A stretch of 64,000 nt of DNA from Apodospora peruviana (GCA_033439685.1 JAUEDM010000001.1:1922001-1986000); one strand, 5' to 3'. Shown: positions 25,948 to 39,500, counted from the first letter of the stretch. Notes: generated by a model from the letters alone, not told the origin. Translations and numbers: made by a program.

Positions 25948-27042
25948 GATGTACCTTGATTTTGAGGGTCAGTAAGGGCGTCGGCGGCGCGTATTTGCTA
26001 TTTGGCGGTTGTTGTTGAATTGCATTTCCAAGACGCAGTAACACATACACAGTTGGTGTTTCATCGTTGGGTTCTTCTGGGTTTGGCTTCTCGACAAACT
26101 ATGGTAGGGACGGACTTTTGCACTTAAAAAATCATGTTGCTTCAAGCATGCATGGCAAAGGCGTTTTCCGGCCTTGGGCCTATCTCGTTTTTATTTTTCT
26201 TCTCTTGCCCCTTATTATTCTTTCCTCTCGAATTTGGCCCAGGACGGAATGGCCTGTAGGTCTCCGGCGGGGAGAACTTGTTCCTGAACGGGATAGGAGA
26301 TGGAGGAAATGAACTGCCATGACTGAAATGGATGGACGGCGACACAAGTACGCCGATTTTGCAATGCCTTTCTTCGATTCCTCCATTCCGATATTCATAA
26401 TTGCAAGTGACCAGCCGAGCAAAACGGACAGGCAGGTGGTGTGGTGCTCTCTCTCTCTCTTCCCGAGCGCCTTGGAAATTCGATATATTTATAATTTTAC
26501 GATTCCTGTACCTTCTTGTTGGACAAACGAGCGAAGCAGTTCCATATGAACATCGGTTGGAAACTGAGCTTGATACATGCACATGTTGGATGAACGATTA
26601 CATCGCGTACATCAGGTGGATATCGGCCTCACAATTATATAAATAACAGACGAAAGGATTGCACTCCTGCGTACATAGGACGGATTCAAAATGGTGTTCA
26701 TAAGAATATTTCATTCCCTACGCTAAAAAGACAACACATGTATGTAAATATGACCCCCTTAACAGAGGGCAGGGTTCGGAGTGGGTTTGTAAATACCCTC
26801 CTTCGCAGTGACGGATGTGAATACCTATCCGTCGCTGCTTCCCAGGCGAGTATGATCCCCTGGAAGCCGTTTTTCGGGCTAAGAGGAGGTGAAGGAAGTC
26901 CCCGGGGGGACGTCCTGCGTGATGCAGACGGGTTTCCCGGGGTAGAGTCTGATACGGAGGATGGGTGGGTTCTCTTTCTGGACAGTAGTGTACGTGTTCG
27001 TTCTTCCATCCCTTACAGGTTCTTGAAGGGTGATATTGACAT
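25948..27042. other. Convergent spacer between SDS22 and xylose reductase
   Basis: Shared 3' flank with a short CT tract near 26448-26462. No supported gene. Confidence 0.45.
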
Positions 27043-28472
27043 TTAGCCAAAGATCCAGAGGAGCTCAGTGGGGAAGTACTATCGTGGATCATTAGCTGTA
27101 TATCTAGAGATTCAGGTAGGTGACAGGTAAACTCACGTTGCTGGGCTGGTTGAAGCGGATGCCCCGGTTGAAGCCGGAGATGGTCTTGATTTCCTCCTCG
27201 GACAGGTCGAAGTCGGTGCACGCCAAGTTGGCCTTCATTCTGTCCTCCGAGGTGCTCTTGGGGATGACGGCCAGGCCGCGTTGGGTAGCCCAACGGAGCA
27301 GGACCTGAGAGGCGGTCTTGCCGTGCTTTTCGGCGATGCTCTTGATGGTCGTGTCCTCCATGAGGGGCGTCAGCTTGACGGCGTGGTCCATGTTGAACTC
27401 GAGGAAGCTGGCAGGGCCGAAAGAGCTGTAGGCGGTCACAGCGATGCCCTCCTGCTTGCACAGGTTGAGCAGCTCCTGCTGGACGAGGAACGGGTGGTGC
27501 TCAATCTGGAGGGTGGCAGGGGGGATCTTTGCGTAGCGGAGCAGGTCGTAGATCAGCTGGGCCTGGAAGTTGGAGACACCGATGCTCTTGGTGAGCTTCT
27601 TCTCGACGAGCGACTCGAAGGCCGTCCAGGTCTCCTGGATGGTGGCCTTGCTGCGGATGACCTCGTCGCCCTCGTACTGCCAGCCGGGCGGGTAGCGAAC
27701 CGAGGGGTCGACATACTTGAGCGCGACGGGGAAGTGGATCAGGTAGAGGTCGAAGTACTCGAGGCCCCAGTCGGCGAGCTGCTTGCGCACGATGGGCTCG
27801 ACACGGTCGCCGTCGTGGAAGGTGTTCCAGAGCTTGGAGACGATGAAGAGCTCCTCGCGCTTGACGAGCCCATCCTTGATGGCGCGGGCAACGCCCTGGC
27901 CGCACTCAACCTCGTTGCCATAGTCTGGAGCCGTCGTCAGCTTGTTTTGCTCTGGTGACGCAGATGGTGAAGTACGGTATTTGCAATGACCCGAGCAACC
28001 GACAAGGGTGGGCTCGGCTGACAGAGTTCGGGGGAATTGGAGGACTGGAGCAACTTTGGTGGGGGAAATGGAGGGGCCATGAGGGGGCGGGGTAAATTTT
28101 AATATTTGCTCCCTTTCTCAATCGAGGTTGCCCCTCGCTCTCGTCCTTGGCCTTCGCATTGGAACCAGCGATGAATGTCTTGTACTCATTTGTCCTTTCC
28201 CTGGATAGGCTGGAAGAACAATTGGGTGTTCATGCTGACTGGTGCTTGATCCGAGGTAGGGAAAAGGGGGGAAGGACCACAATGGTCTCTGACTCTCTCT
28301 GACTCTTTCTCTCTCATCACGTACCGCAAGCACCATCGAAGAGACGGTATCCAGCCTTGATGGCATTGTAGACAACATCCGAAGCGACAGCGTTATCGAC
28401 CTTCCACAGACCGAAGCCCACCTGGGGCATGTCATAGCCGCTGCTAAGCTTGATGTTGGGAATCGGCGCCAT
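27043..28472 (-). CDS. xyl1: NAD(P)H-dependent D-xylose reductase (aldo-keto reductase)
   Basis: The exons in transcription order are 28472-28325, 27924-27137 and 27078-27043, giving 323 residues, the usual length. It reduces D-xylose to xylitol, the first step of the fungal pentose pathway in the cytosol. The AKR2 catalytic set is visible: Asp46 in RLFDGACGD, Tyr51 in YGNEVECGQG, Lys80 in IVSKLWNTFHDG and His in DLYLIHFP. The phosphate-binding loop reads IPKSTSEDRMKAN, so the Asn usual in the KSNxxxR motif is Thr here, while Lys and Arg are kept. The protein ends YFPTELLWIFG after a 58-nt intron. The first intron is long (400 nt). A TATAAAA element lies about 220 bp upstream of the start, consistent with an inducible promoter. 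No xylitol dehydrogenase gene is nearby. Confidence 0.95.
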
Positions 28473-31010
28473 TGTGAAGGTTATGTCTGTCTGTCTCTGT
28501 GGAAGGAAAGCTTTGGTTAGAGGTATTTTGGAGACGATGAGATTGGCTGACCACTACTCACTCGTAAGGGTTCGGTTATGTTGTCCGGTGGTGCAACTTA
28601 TGCAAGAGCGAGATTGGAGGAGGGAGAGAGGCAGAGAGGGTAATGGATGATCAGTTCGAGAACAAACCGAAGGTACGGGAGGGCTGGTGGTCTTTTATAA
28701 GGACACCATGGAGATTTCTCGGGACGAGGAGGGGAGAAACTGGAACTATGGTTTAGCTTCACCCACCCGTGACCTGCGACCTGTGAATGCGCTTCATGTA
28801 GATGATGTGCCGCTGGGTAGCAACCATGGCTATCCCGTCCCGCCCCGTCTCCCAGCGACGACCACTTCGAGCCGCTTCCATTGTTCCCCCTTCCCCTCCT
28901 CCCTCATACTCATATTTGCTTTGCAGCCTTTGCTCCTCTTCGGACCCGCTTACCAGCGTCATACACCGAGATATTGCACAGTTATCACAGCAGAGAGCCA
29001 CGGGGGGCTCAAGGGTTCCATGCTGGAGATATTGCCGTCGTCTGACTGGCAGGCAGTGAAGCTCGCGATACTTGGGGCGGCAAAGTTTCCGAGCTGGCTC
29101 ACTGATTGGCGTGGGTAATAAACCAAGAGTCTGGGTCCCCAGTTCTAGTTTGCCAGTGGGCCATCTGCTTTGCTGTACGCCCATTTGTGCGGTTTAAACG
29201 GGTAGCTTGAGCTTTGTTGGAGGAAATGTGGACTCATCGAGGGGAACGTGAACTGCCCTGCAGCATGACCCCATCAACTTCGGTTGTCCTGACCGTGGCG
29301 GCTACCTCTACGGCTTATAAATTCCGCCGTCATGGATATGCGAGTCTTCGAAACCAGGTTCGATATAACTCACTCCGAGGGTCTGGAAGCCCCGAAGGAC
29401 CTGATCCGATCGGCCGGTCTCCCCAACCAACATTTACCAACAAAGCAGTCAAGCCCTGACCTCTTACCCATTCCCCTTGGTCGTCATGAGGCTCCGAAAG
29501 CCAATGCCACCCTACAGCAAAAAAAAGTGACGATACCTCAAAGCCTGGACCTAGTGAACCCCACAGGGGGAAACCGAGACTGGGGATTTCAGACTTGACC
29601 CGGTAACCCGGCTTTGCTTGCCATTTAACCAGTTTTACCCGTAACCAATCAGAGGGTCTGGCTAATAGAAGGAGGGCGAATTGACAAGCTTCAAGTATCC
29701 ACCGCGGAGTGCGCGGCTCTTTGAATCGCCTTTTGTCCTTGGACTACCGGTACAAAATTCCAGCGGGACAGGCGAGCGAGCAAACCAGGGGTATCCCTCC
29801 CATGAAGCTCACCTCGGTGGATGGGGGTGTCCATATACCTGCTTCAGCCTTGGGAAATGAATATCAACAAGATTAATTGTTGGCCACGTGAACAATCATT
29901 TTTGACGATATCAGAAGACATCATCCGGGACGGGAGACGGTAATCTCTACCGGGAAATAGAATAGCCAAAGTGTAAAAACTACCGGTGCCTTGGTTGACG
30001 GGGGAGATATCGATATTGTTTTCGACCCCTTAGGTCTGCCCTGGCAACGACGCTGGTCTGCTTTTTGATTTATCAACCAACAACATCTCCTTGACTCCTT
30101 CCATAAATCTTCAAGTGCCTCCCCATTCTCCATAATTATCTAAGGGACATCCGATGGCTTACCTCCCAGAATAAGACCAACTCATCACCACAATGGAGTA
30201 CTTGAGTAGAAAGCCACTACAGTGACTGCCCAGGTGGGTGTTGAACGAAAACTTCGTCTCTATCTTGAATCATAGATAAGATCATGCTGAGGCGGTTCAA
30301 GGGGTTGTCTCCTTTCATATTCAGTTTCGATATCAACAGCAGGGTAAATAGATGTATAGCACAGTCTCGCCAGAGAGCTCGTCCCCTCCACTGTACGACT
30401 GACTCCAACATGAGAAAAGCTTATTGATGAACAAGTTACATGAAGAGGTTGGGGAACATGACGGACCCTAGTCTTCTCCTGTCCTGTCCTGTTCTGCCAC
30501 GCCAGCAGTACATTTCGCGTGCTATATATAGGATCGGAGCTTCTTACATATCTCGCCCAGCCCTATCTTTATGAGTATACTAGTACTAGCTAGTACATAC
30601 CGGTAGCCGACCCAGACGGGCGGGAGACCACCGATATGAGAGAGGGACCGGGTGGGGAAAGCCACATCAGTATTTCTCAGAGAAAGCCCCGTGACGCAGG
30701 GGATCTTCAGGAACCATGCGGCTAAGGCTCTCCGAGGCAAACATTCCCCCAATACGTCCTGACCTGCTGGGTCTACCCGCCTAGTTTACGGGATTCCCAA
30801 GACTGCTCGTGGTCTAGGAATTACTGTCAAAGGCATCTGTCCTGCCCAATCCTCCCCATTCAGACCCTCTCTCTCCTCATGGTCTCTCACTCACACCTAC
30901 ATTACGTATCCAACCTCTGATCTGTAAGATATTGTATTAACATTAAAACTATGCAAAGTAGGTCGCTTAAAAGGAGGATAGAGATCCCCTATGATCTATA
31001 TCTAGGTTCG
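28473..31010. other. Intergenic, xylose reductase 5' flank and membrane-protein 3' flank
   Basis: No supported gene in about 2.5 kb apart from the candidate TATA element. A small near-palindrome of CTAGTA/TAGCTAGTA units lies at about 30580-30597. Short open frames have no family resemblance. Confidence 0.45.
28693..28699 (-). promoter_or_regulatory. Candidate TATA box of the xylose reductase gene
   Basis: TATAAAA on the minus strand, about 220 bp upstream of the xyl1 ATG. Position and motif fit a TATA element with a long 5' leader. No transcript start is known, so this is a sequence-only call. Confidence 0.4.
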
Positions 31011-32377
31011 TCACCCCGGCGAGCCGCCAAGCCCCCCTTTCCCTGGGGTTGCTTCCCTCGACACGGCTGCAGAAGCAGCGCTTGGCTTTCCCGAATCAGC
31101 GCCGTCATCCTCGCCGGGTAAGCCATAATTTGCATACCAACAGCCACACTTGTCATCATCATCATTGCGCGGACGAACCACCTCCACGGCGGAGGAGACT
31201 GGCCTCCCTTGCGCATCCCTACAGTCCGGCTGCTGCTGCTGCTGCTGCCCACCACCATCTTGAATCTGTTGTATATCGACCTTGTAAGGCCACGGCGCAA
31301 ACACGCTACTCGCGTTCACCGGCGCCGGAACCGACGTGATGTTGGCCGGGTAGCTCGCCCGCGTGCGTGTCCAGATGGTGGTACTCACGCGGGTCGAGTT
31401 GAACCAGCATGTTGTCGGGCTGCTGCTCGCTTCGTCTCTTCTCTTTCTATCGCTCCCATCTGACGAGGAGTCAGTAACGGTGACGGCGACTCCCTTGGCC
31501 ATGACAAAATCAAACGTGAAGCGCTCCGTGTCCTGGTTGCCGTCGAACAGCGTGAGCGACAGGTTGGTGAAGGACGGCGCGAACGGGTTGTCCGAGGACG
31601 AGATTACGTAGGACCATGCCGTCACAGGTTCGATGATCCAATAGAAGGTCGCTGCTGCTGTCGAGGGCGAGGATGGCGTGTAAGTGGTGTAGGGGAAACA
31701 TCTCCAGTCGCCAGATGTTGATGCTCCCAGGCAGCCGGTCGACATGTTTGCCAGAGCGGTGGTGAAGGCGTAAGACCCGGCTGGGAAGAGGTGGATGGGT
31801 AGTGGTTCTGGTGGTGTTTGTTGATTTCTTTTCGCCAAATGACATGTGTCAGTTAGTAAACACACCTGCTTGATACCTAAACATATAAGGTAGTTAAAGG
31901 TAAAAAAGGTCGACATATTTACCTCTTCCTCAAGCCCACAGTCAAGCCAACCGACAAACCAACAACCAACCCTACAACCAGGATCGATAGCAGCGTCAAC
32001 CTGTACCACCCACCACGCCTGGCTATCCACTCGTTCCGGTGGTCCATGATCCGGTCCCGTCTCGTCACATCCTCCTGACGCCGCCGTACAGGCTTCAACT
32101 GGTCCGAAGCTGTCCCAGACTCGCTGCTACCACCGCTGTACGGCGGAGGGCCACTGCTACCGCTGTAGCTCGTGAAGTCGCCGCGCTGAAACTGGTCCAT
32201 GTAGTACTGCGACAGGATCATGGTGGTGCTCGGCGGTCGGGAGACGCGGCGCGGCGACTTCTTGGGGAGCACGGGCGGGTCGGCGTCATCCTCGACGATC
32301 ATGGGCATGGGGAGGATGGGGTGGGAAAGCCGCCGAAGAGACGGCGTCTTGTTGCTTCGACTACTCCCAGGCGCCAT
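31011..32377 (-). CDS. Single-pass membrane protein, Sordariomycete-type, function unknown
   Basis: The exons are 32377-31923 and 31827-31011, giving 423 residues; the 95-nt intron has TACTAAC and AAAAG signals. Residues 1-125 are basic and Pro/Ser-rich with RRRQEDVTRRDR just before one hydrophobic helix (about 126-149, LTLLSILVVGLVVGLSVGLT). The distal part looks extracellular: several N-glycosylation sequons (NMS, NLS, NST, NIT, NAS) and conserved-looking Cys residues in STGCLGASTSGDWRCFPY. There is a Gln run (six residues, from a CTG/CAG tract) and a disordered tail. The positively charged flank suggests a type II orientation with the N-terminus in the cytosol. Similar proteins are annotated in many Sordariomycetes without a role; I assign none. 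Confidence 0.8.
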
Positions 32378-33907
32378 GGCTGGTTCTGGTTCCCTTTGGA
32401 CTTTGTTGCCGGCCCCCCCCTCTCCGCGCCCGGGAGGTCTGTAGCGCGCTGAGAAGCAACTCCCCAGTTCTGTAAGGTAAATTTACGGGATACGGCTACT
32501 CTAGCTGGAGGTGGTTTGTTGTAAGTGATTCATGTACCCGGTGGAGCTTGTATGGAGGGAGTGAGTGGATGAGAGAAGTAAGGCGATATCGTGATATGGG
32601 ACTCCGCCAGGTAGGCACCTACATATGTGGTGTAAGAGAAAAGAGGAAGCAATACCACCACCGGCGTCATCTCATTTTACAAACAACCATCTTACCGTAC
32701 CTGTCTGAAGAAGCGCCAAGACCACAAGCAGAAGAATGCATGGCTTGTCTGCAGTGAGCTGGGTTTGTTTCTTTCCCTTCACCTGCGAGGCTGCTCGAAC
32801 ACACCCACCTCTTCAGCAACACCTGAAGATCTGCAGAACAGCAGCCACTGAGCTGCGTGGCGGCCAACCGCCCACACACCCGCCATTTGGTCGCCACGCA
32901 GGCACACACACACACACGGTGTTTGCTGTCCCCAGATCCCCCCATCTTCGCGGGGGATCAGCACAAAGCGCACGGATTTGTTTATCAAGTCAACCACAAT
33001 TGGGCGTTGCGCCACGAAATGAGCAGAAACGTCACGGTCGACATCTTGGTCTTGGCCAAAACTTGGCACTGCGACGCAGCCGCTTCATCATCAACGTTAT
33101 CTATCTCAGAACGGTAGATGCTGGAAGGAAAGTCCAAAGGCTCCGTACTTCAAGTTGAATTCCCTCAGTGTCAACTGTCGAAACCCGAAAAAAAAAAGGA
33201 GCCTTTTCAGCTTCTATGCAGAAAAGCAGTAGCTCAGTATGCAACAGAAAGTCTGGATCGAAGTGGAATTGACCAATGGATGAAAAAAGATGCTCAACTT
33301 CGCGGCAGCTGAAGGCTGTTGCCGGTGGCGTTCTTATCCCGAACCGGGGTCCGCCAGAGACTATCGAAATCAGGGGTGTGGTTGCTGCAGGAGGGATACA
33401 TACAGGACATGGCAGGTCTGGCTCGATGCGAGTCTGTTGGAAATGAACTGAACTGAACTTACTGAACTACAAAGATGTCCCTTTTAGAAGACAAACTCGA
33501 GGAACTGGACAATACATATATAAATCCGGGTTTTGTAAGATTACTCTGTACGGAAGCAAAATCAAAGCAGCATAAAAAGATAAAATGATGGGTGGTGATA
33601 CCAACTGCGCATATGGATAATTCAGCGACTGGCAATAGGGACACCTTTGAAACGTATCGACATTGTTATCGAAACGCCTACAGATTATCAAGGTCCAGCT
33701 CCGTGATATGATTATGTGATAACAGGCAGACTACAGGTGTTTAAAGCTTGAGAGCAGTTACCCAACGTAGCTATAAGAAGCATCTCAATATTTTATTTAG
33801 TTTATCAACATCCAAAAACTCCAACTAATGATAGTAACTACCACGTAGGCCACCCCGATGCAAACGAATCCAAACGCAACCACCTACTACATAGTTGTAT
33901 GTATAGT
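32378..33907. other. Spacer between membrane protein and ABCD transporter
   Basis: 5' flank of the membrane-protein gene and 3' flank of the transporter. It contains a run of about eight CA dinucleotides near 32903-32917. No gene seen. Confidence 0.45.
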
Positions 33908-36587
33908 TTAGTCATCATGATGATATTCATCCGCAGATAGAAGTTCAGCTTCACTCTGCGATGTCTGATCATCCTCCCGCATTTCCTCCTTATCATCAAC
34001 ACCAGTACCAGAGTCCTCCTGTACATACGGCGGCGGATCCATCTCATCACCACCCTCGACCCAGACCTTAGCCAGCTCCTTCTCAATGTCATCGCGCCTG
34101 GCCTTCCACTCCTCCACCTGCGACAGCCTCTCCCTCAACTCTTGCAGTTCCCGCTCAACGTGCATCTTCTCCCTCTGCGTCCCGATGCGCTGGAACTCCC
34201 ACTCGTCTCCCCTCTCGCCCATCCCCAGCACCAAGTTGTACGTGTGGTACTTTTTGAGCGACGCTCTCGTCGAGATGGTGATCAGTGCTGTTTCGAACAG
34301 TCAGCCAATGTGCCAAAACGGCAGGTCAAAAAGAAAGAAAGAAGGACGAGATGAGAAAATTAACTTACTAATGCCCTTCTCCTTGCACGTCTCATACAAC
34401 AACCCTTCCACATCGCTCGAGACCGCGCTCGTGCCTTCATCGATAAACGCGTACTGCGGCTCATGATATAAGAGCCGCGCGATCGCCAGCCGCTGCTTCT
34501 CGCCGCCGCTCAGCACATCCTTCCACTCCTTGCGGGTGTCCCAACCGCCCTCGCGGTCCGGCAGATACCCCAGCTTGGCCTGCTCCAGCGCCTGCCGGAG
34601 GTCGTACTCGGTCTTGCGCTTGTCACGCATGTCCGCCTCACCGTCCGGGTAGATGACCTGGTCTCTCAGAGTTCCTATGCTGAGATATGGCCGCTGTGGG
34701 AGGAACATGATGCCGTCCTCGCCGTTGTTCTTGGGCCGGCTGACCAGCCCGCGGTAAACGGGCCAGAGACCGGCAATCACTCTCGCGATCGCACTCTTGC
34801 CTACACCATTTGGCCCGGAGATCTGTGTTCCACAGAGATTAGCTTTTGCGTCCTGAATGATTGGCCTATTAACTTATACATACCAAGAGATGATCGCCTC
34901 GGCGAATAATTAGCGACAGCGACTCAATCAACTCATCACCACCCTGCGGCCACAGGGCCGGGGCCACAATGGGCACGTTCTCCAATCTCACACCATCAAA
35001 GCCCTTTTGAATCGTCCCCTGAACGTCAGACAAAGAGTAAAGTTCGTTCTCGCGGCCCCGGACATAGTATGCGTTCGCGTGGGCCCTGTGCAGGGTCGAT
35101 ATGAGCGTGTACACGCGGCTCGTGTAGCCCGCCAATTCCGAGAGGTCCTTGATGGAATACATCATGCGGCCGCCGGCATCAGCTAGGGAGAGCATGAGCC
35201 GCTTGTTGGTAATGAAATCCTTCATGCGAGCGCGCTCGCGACCGTACTTCTCGCCACTGGTGATGCCGGCAGTCTCAGCTGCTTGCTCCACCGCACCACC
35301 GAGCCCTCCCCAAGCTGGCAAGAACACAGGCAGGGAGGAGAGAAGGTACCCATACGCACTCCAACTGTACTTGAGGATGAAGTCCTCAAGGATGTTATAC
35401 CGGATCTTGAGCATATAGATACCCTCCATCCAGTTCTTAAGTGACTTGAACTCTTTATTCAGGAACGTCTTTTCCATCTCAGCGCCGCCGTAGAAGGCGA
35501 CTTCCTCGGCGTTGGCGATCAGACGCGCGTGTAGCCCCCTGAAGTCGCCTTCTTTGCGCCCCTCGACCGCCTTGAGCTTGCCGAAGGGCGGCGAGAGTCG
35601 GCGGAGGATACTAGCAGTCAAAAAGTAGTTGCTCAACAGACCGGTGAGGGCCAGCGGGCCGAGCGAGCGGTACAGCTGGTAGTTAAAGACGCAGATATCC
35701 ACAAACGGCTTGCCCAGAGACGAGTAGAGGTTTGCTGCAGCTGCGCAGAACAGGGTGAGATCCTGGGTGATGAACTGGTCGGCGCCTTGCCCGACGCCGC
35801 CGTCCAGATTGGAGAGTTTGTAGTAGTTGAGGTTGTCGTTGAGGTACAGGTCATGGATGTAGCGCGTCAGGCGCGTGCGGAACGCGATCGACACCTTGGA
35901 CTCGAGGAACTTAATCATCGCATTTGTGTACGACGCGAATCCACCCAGTCCGCACCACTTGAGCAGACCCCAGAGAAACAGCTTGCCGTTACCGGCCACA
36001 AGATCGCGCACAATTTCACCGTCTAGCCGGGCCACAACCAGGGAGAGGTACGTGCGCAACATCAAAAAGGCGCCGTGGCTCACCAGCAAGCCCGCCTCCT
36101 TGCTCGTCCACCGCGGTATCATGATGCTCATCAGGCTGAGGAACTGGTGGAGGAAAGCAAGGTTGAGCCCGGGCTTGGTCTGGGCCGACGGGACATGCCC
36201 GTCCCCAAGACCCGACACCCTCGGAGGGTTCAGGAAAAGGCGGCGATGCGCCTCGAAGGTCAGCGGCTTCGTGCCATGTATGACAACCTTGGAAGTGCCA
36301 TCTTTGTACGGGACATAGATGGTGCGAGACCCGTCCTTGTTATGCAGCCACGAGTTAGTCCGCACCAGCTTCCGTCCCTGTTCTTTCTCGGCGTGACTCC
36401 GCTTCCACCAACGTCGACTGCCTTCACCGGCCAATATGATGGACGTCGTAAGCGCAAGGGTTGCAAGTAGGCGTGCCGTCTTTGGCGTGCTGCGCAGACG
36501 GGTTCGGATGAGGGTGCTGTACTTGTCGATAAAGGCAGCGATAGCCTCCTCGGCGGCCGAGTGCCGCAGGGTTGACTGGACGGCCAT
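33908..36587 (-). CDS. Peroxisomal long-chain acyl-CoA ABC half-transporter (ABCD / PXA1-PXA2 family)
   Basis: The exons are 36587-34884, 34822-34369 and 34287-33908, giving 845 residues, close to yeast Pxa1/Pxa2. The N-terminal half holds the membrane domain with the ABCD features KEAGLLVSHGAFLMLRTYLS, the Asn/Asp-rich SNLDGGVGQGADQFITQDL segment and the EAA-like motif EEVAFYGGAEMEK. The nucleotide-binding domain has Walker A GPNGVGKSA (about 571-579), signature LSGGEKQRLA (about 672-681) and Walker B YAFIDEGTSAVSSD. Dimers import very-long or long-chain acyl-CoA into peroxisomes for beta-oxidation. In the H-loop, where many ABCD proteins have THR, this protein reads ISTRASLKKYH, so the switch His is Thr. 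A C-terminal coiled coil (KMHVERELQELRERLSQVEE) and an acidic tail follow. Assignment to the Pxa1 or Pxa2 side is uncertain. Confidence 0.92.
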
Positions 36588-39500
36588 TGTCAAGACTTTT
36601 GACGTCTAACGATCCCGATCCTCCGGGAAGCAAGGGCGCTAGTCCATCAACATCAGGCGTATGCGATCGATGTCGAATGATTTTCGGAATGACTCGGAGG
36701 CTGCTGGCTGGCAATGGGATGCGAAAAGGCAGGAGGGAGGACGTAGGACCGGAGGGACGCTGGTGGGATCCTGGATGGAACTTGTCCAGACGATGGCGGG
36801 CTGGCTTTCAACGGCAACGGATGGGGCCTTGGTCTTTAATAAGTAGAAGAGCGAGAAAAGTCTGGGAAGACAACGGTTGCAAAATAAAGGTGAAGCTTGT
36901 TTTGATCTTTCTGTGTTATTGGTAGTCTACGGCAGCAACAGCAGCATAGTTGCATACCACTATAGAAGGTATCATGTCCGGCAAATGGACGTCTTGATGG
37001 AGAGTCCCGCGCCGTTGTGTCGCTCGTGTGGCATGTGAATGCGTTGCTTCTGCGAACATCCCGAGGTGCGTGGGTGCGGGTGCGCTGGGTGCCCAAGCCC
37101 GGGGCAAAGTGGCCCGTGGCCCGCAGCTAACCAGACGCTTAACCAGCCACAGTGGGCGAAAGACTGGAGATATGGGGCACGTGGTATCCAAAACGTCATC
37201 AGCCTTGCACCTCTTGAGCAACCCCAGAGCCAAGACAAGCAACCCCAGGTTTGGCCATATTTGGCACAGGGAAGGTCCCGGGCCGTCGCAAGTCCAACTG
37301 GACTGATGAAGATGCCCAGTGTGGAATCGTAAACTCAATATGAGAAGGCATTTGTCTCTTGAGTATCAAAGCAAGGCAACACACAGCTCTCGAAGACTCA
37401 ATTGCGATGAATTGGATCTCGAAAAATAGCAGAGCACCCTTCAAGATAAAGACACAAAGGGCAGACACAATTTAGGTATGGTGTTGGAGGTTCCCGAGGG
37501 TTTGGAACTGCCGCCCTGGGCTGAATCAAGAGGTCCGTAGCCAGGACGGGGTCAATTGGTAGATATTTATCATCTTGCATTCTGCTGTCGACTCGGTATT
37601 TCTTCCAGTCCCGAGCGGCCTCGTCGTGCGGCTCGAGAGGCCAGGCGGAATAGGGGTCCATCTGCAACCGCCCGCCGCCCCGGAGGCACGTCCATGGAGA
37701 TAATAGCGCGCGCGTCTGAGACGGATGAGATGTGGAGGGAGCGCCAAAGAGGTCTGCCGGTTCGACGTCCGTTTGTGTGCCTGGCTTTGTGGTTGCACGC
37801 TTCCCAGGCAGTGCCAGGCACAAGGAACCGCCGGCATGCGGATACCGACGAGAACGGGATACCGTACGCTTTGTGCTGCGATGCTTTGTCATAGAGGGAC
37901 CTACCAGAACAGCACCAGCGCCCAGCATTTAATACCGTGCAGCGCAGTGCAGTTGGACAGTCCACGCAGACTGTGGTGATTCTCTCTTTACCTTCTGGAG
38001 GCGCAGCGACTAGGCGGAGGTCGTGAGTGGCCACGAGCGCATGTTCCCAAAGCTAGCAGTCACCGTGACGGGCGGTAACATGACCAATCAGACGGTCCCT
38101 TGGAACTCCCAGCTGGGAGAGCTCTGGAACGGTCTCTGAACGGACTTCGCAGTTCTGCTCACCCAGGAATCCCAACCGGGGGCGGCGGATGTGGGTGGGT
38201 TTGCTTGTTGCTTCTTCGCTGGTGCAGCTGCTTTCTCGTGCTGGGCAGAGCTGCAGAAGAGCTGCCGTGGGCCGCCCGTGGAGGCATCCCCGGCCTGGCC
38301 CCGATCCAGGCCAAGGATGCCGGGGTCGAGAGGTGTGGAGGGATGTCTTGAGAGGGCAATCGGGCGACTGCGCTTTCATGCAATCACGACAGACGAACAG
38401 CGATGTCAACGCGGACCCCAATCGTCCCCCAAGAGTCTCAAGGACTGGAGCCGCCTTTGCCAGGTGGCTGCTTTCGTCTTCAAGTTGCTTCCTTGTCCGG
38501 AGCCCGCTGTTAGCGAGAAGAGGATAGCGTCGCATGGCTCTGAGACCCAATGCAGGACTACGAGCGCTGGGTGTTGGTCTTGGGCCGCCCAACTGCGCGA
38601 TAGTCCATCGTGGAAAATGGAAGCAACGGCGTCTACGACATGTCCCACCATCAAGTTGGTAGCAGACGGCAGTGAGTTGCAGCATTTGACACTGACTGGG
38701 CTTGAAAATGTCGGTATCGAAGTCCCCGAACGAACTGCGTCTTGAATTATCACGCGAGCCTCACGGACTGCGTATGGCGAGTGCACCCCCATACCTAACT
38801 GTACAGTGTGTGGTAGTTGTGTAATCCGTACATGATGCCGGCTGGCGCGTGTTGGCGGGTGATGAGCAGTGAGCCTCAAGGTTGAATAGACATCCATGTC
38901 TGGACCATGGTTGACGGGTGCTATATGAATATCAAACATATCGACATCAACTGGGATGCTCGAATACTTTAAAGATTATCAATCGGCACCTATCAAATTA
39001 GCATCACAAATATAGAATTAAGGTAGATAGACTGCTCCGTGATGGCGATCAGAGAGGGGAAACTGAGGTGAGCCGGAAACCCAGTTCAGGAGGATAGGGC
39101 TATGGATGGGTGCTGAAGTGGATGGACAAATGTGGGTGGGCGGCGGCGCCAGCCAGCAAACCACACTCCTACAGCGAACTGGAGCGAGTGCCACCTGCAA
39201 GACGGCGGGTCTGTACGAATTTAGCTTCCTTGCTGTCGCGGAAACTTGCGCGGGTCTGCAATATGATGAAGCGCGTTAGTATCCTTTCCCCCCCTCCGCT
39301 ATATTGCACGCAGATACACTGCATACATTAGCAGACACTATCCTGCACGTTGGGGGACAGGGTCGCTCTTCCGCTGGCTAATCTCTTCGGGCAAATCCAC
39401 TATGCCATTCTCGTCAAATCGCTGGCCCCCGACGCTCTCTGGCTCTCTGCACCTTCAACCATCCAAGAACAGACCCCATTACCTTTAAAAGTCAATCATC

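Noticed and set aside
31011..32377. Secreted protein with N-terminal signal peptide
   Set aside because: The only hydrophobic helix is at residues 126-149 after a long basic segment, so it is a membrane anchor, not a signal peptide.
37398..38745. Overlapping frames of 110-210 codons on both strands
   Set aside because: Mutually overlapping, family-less, Arg/Cys/Ser-rich; best explained by GC-rich spacer.
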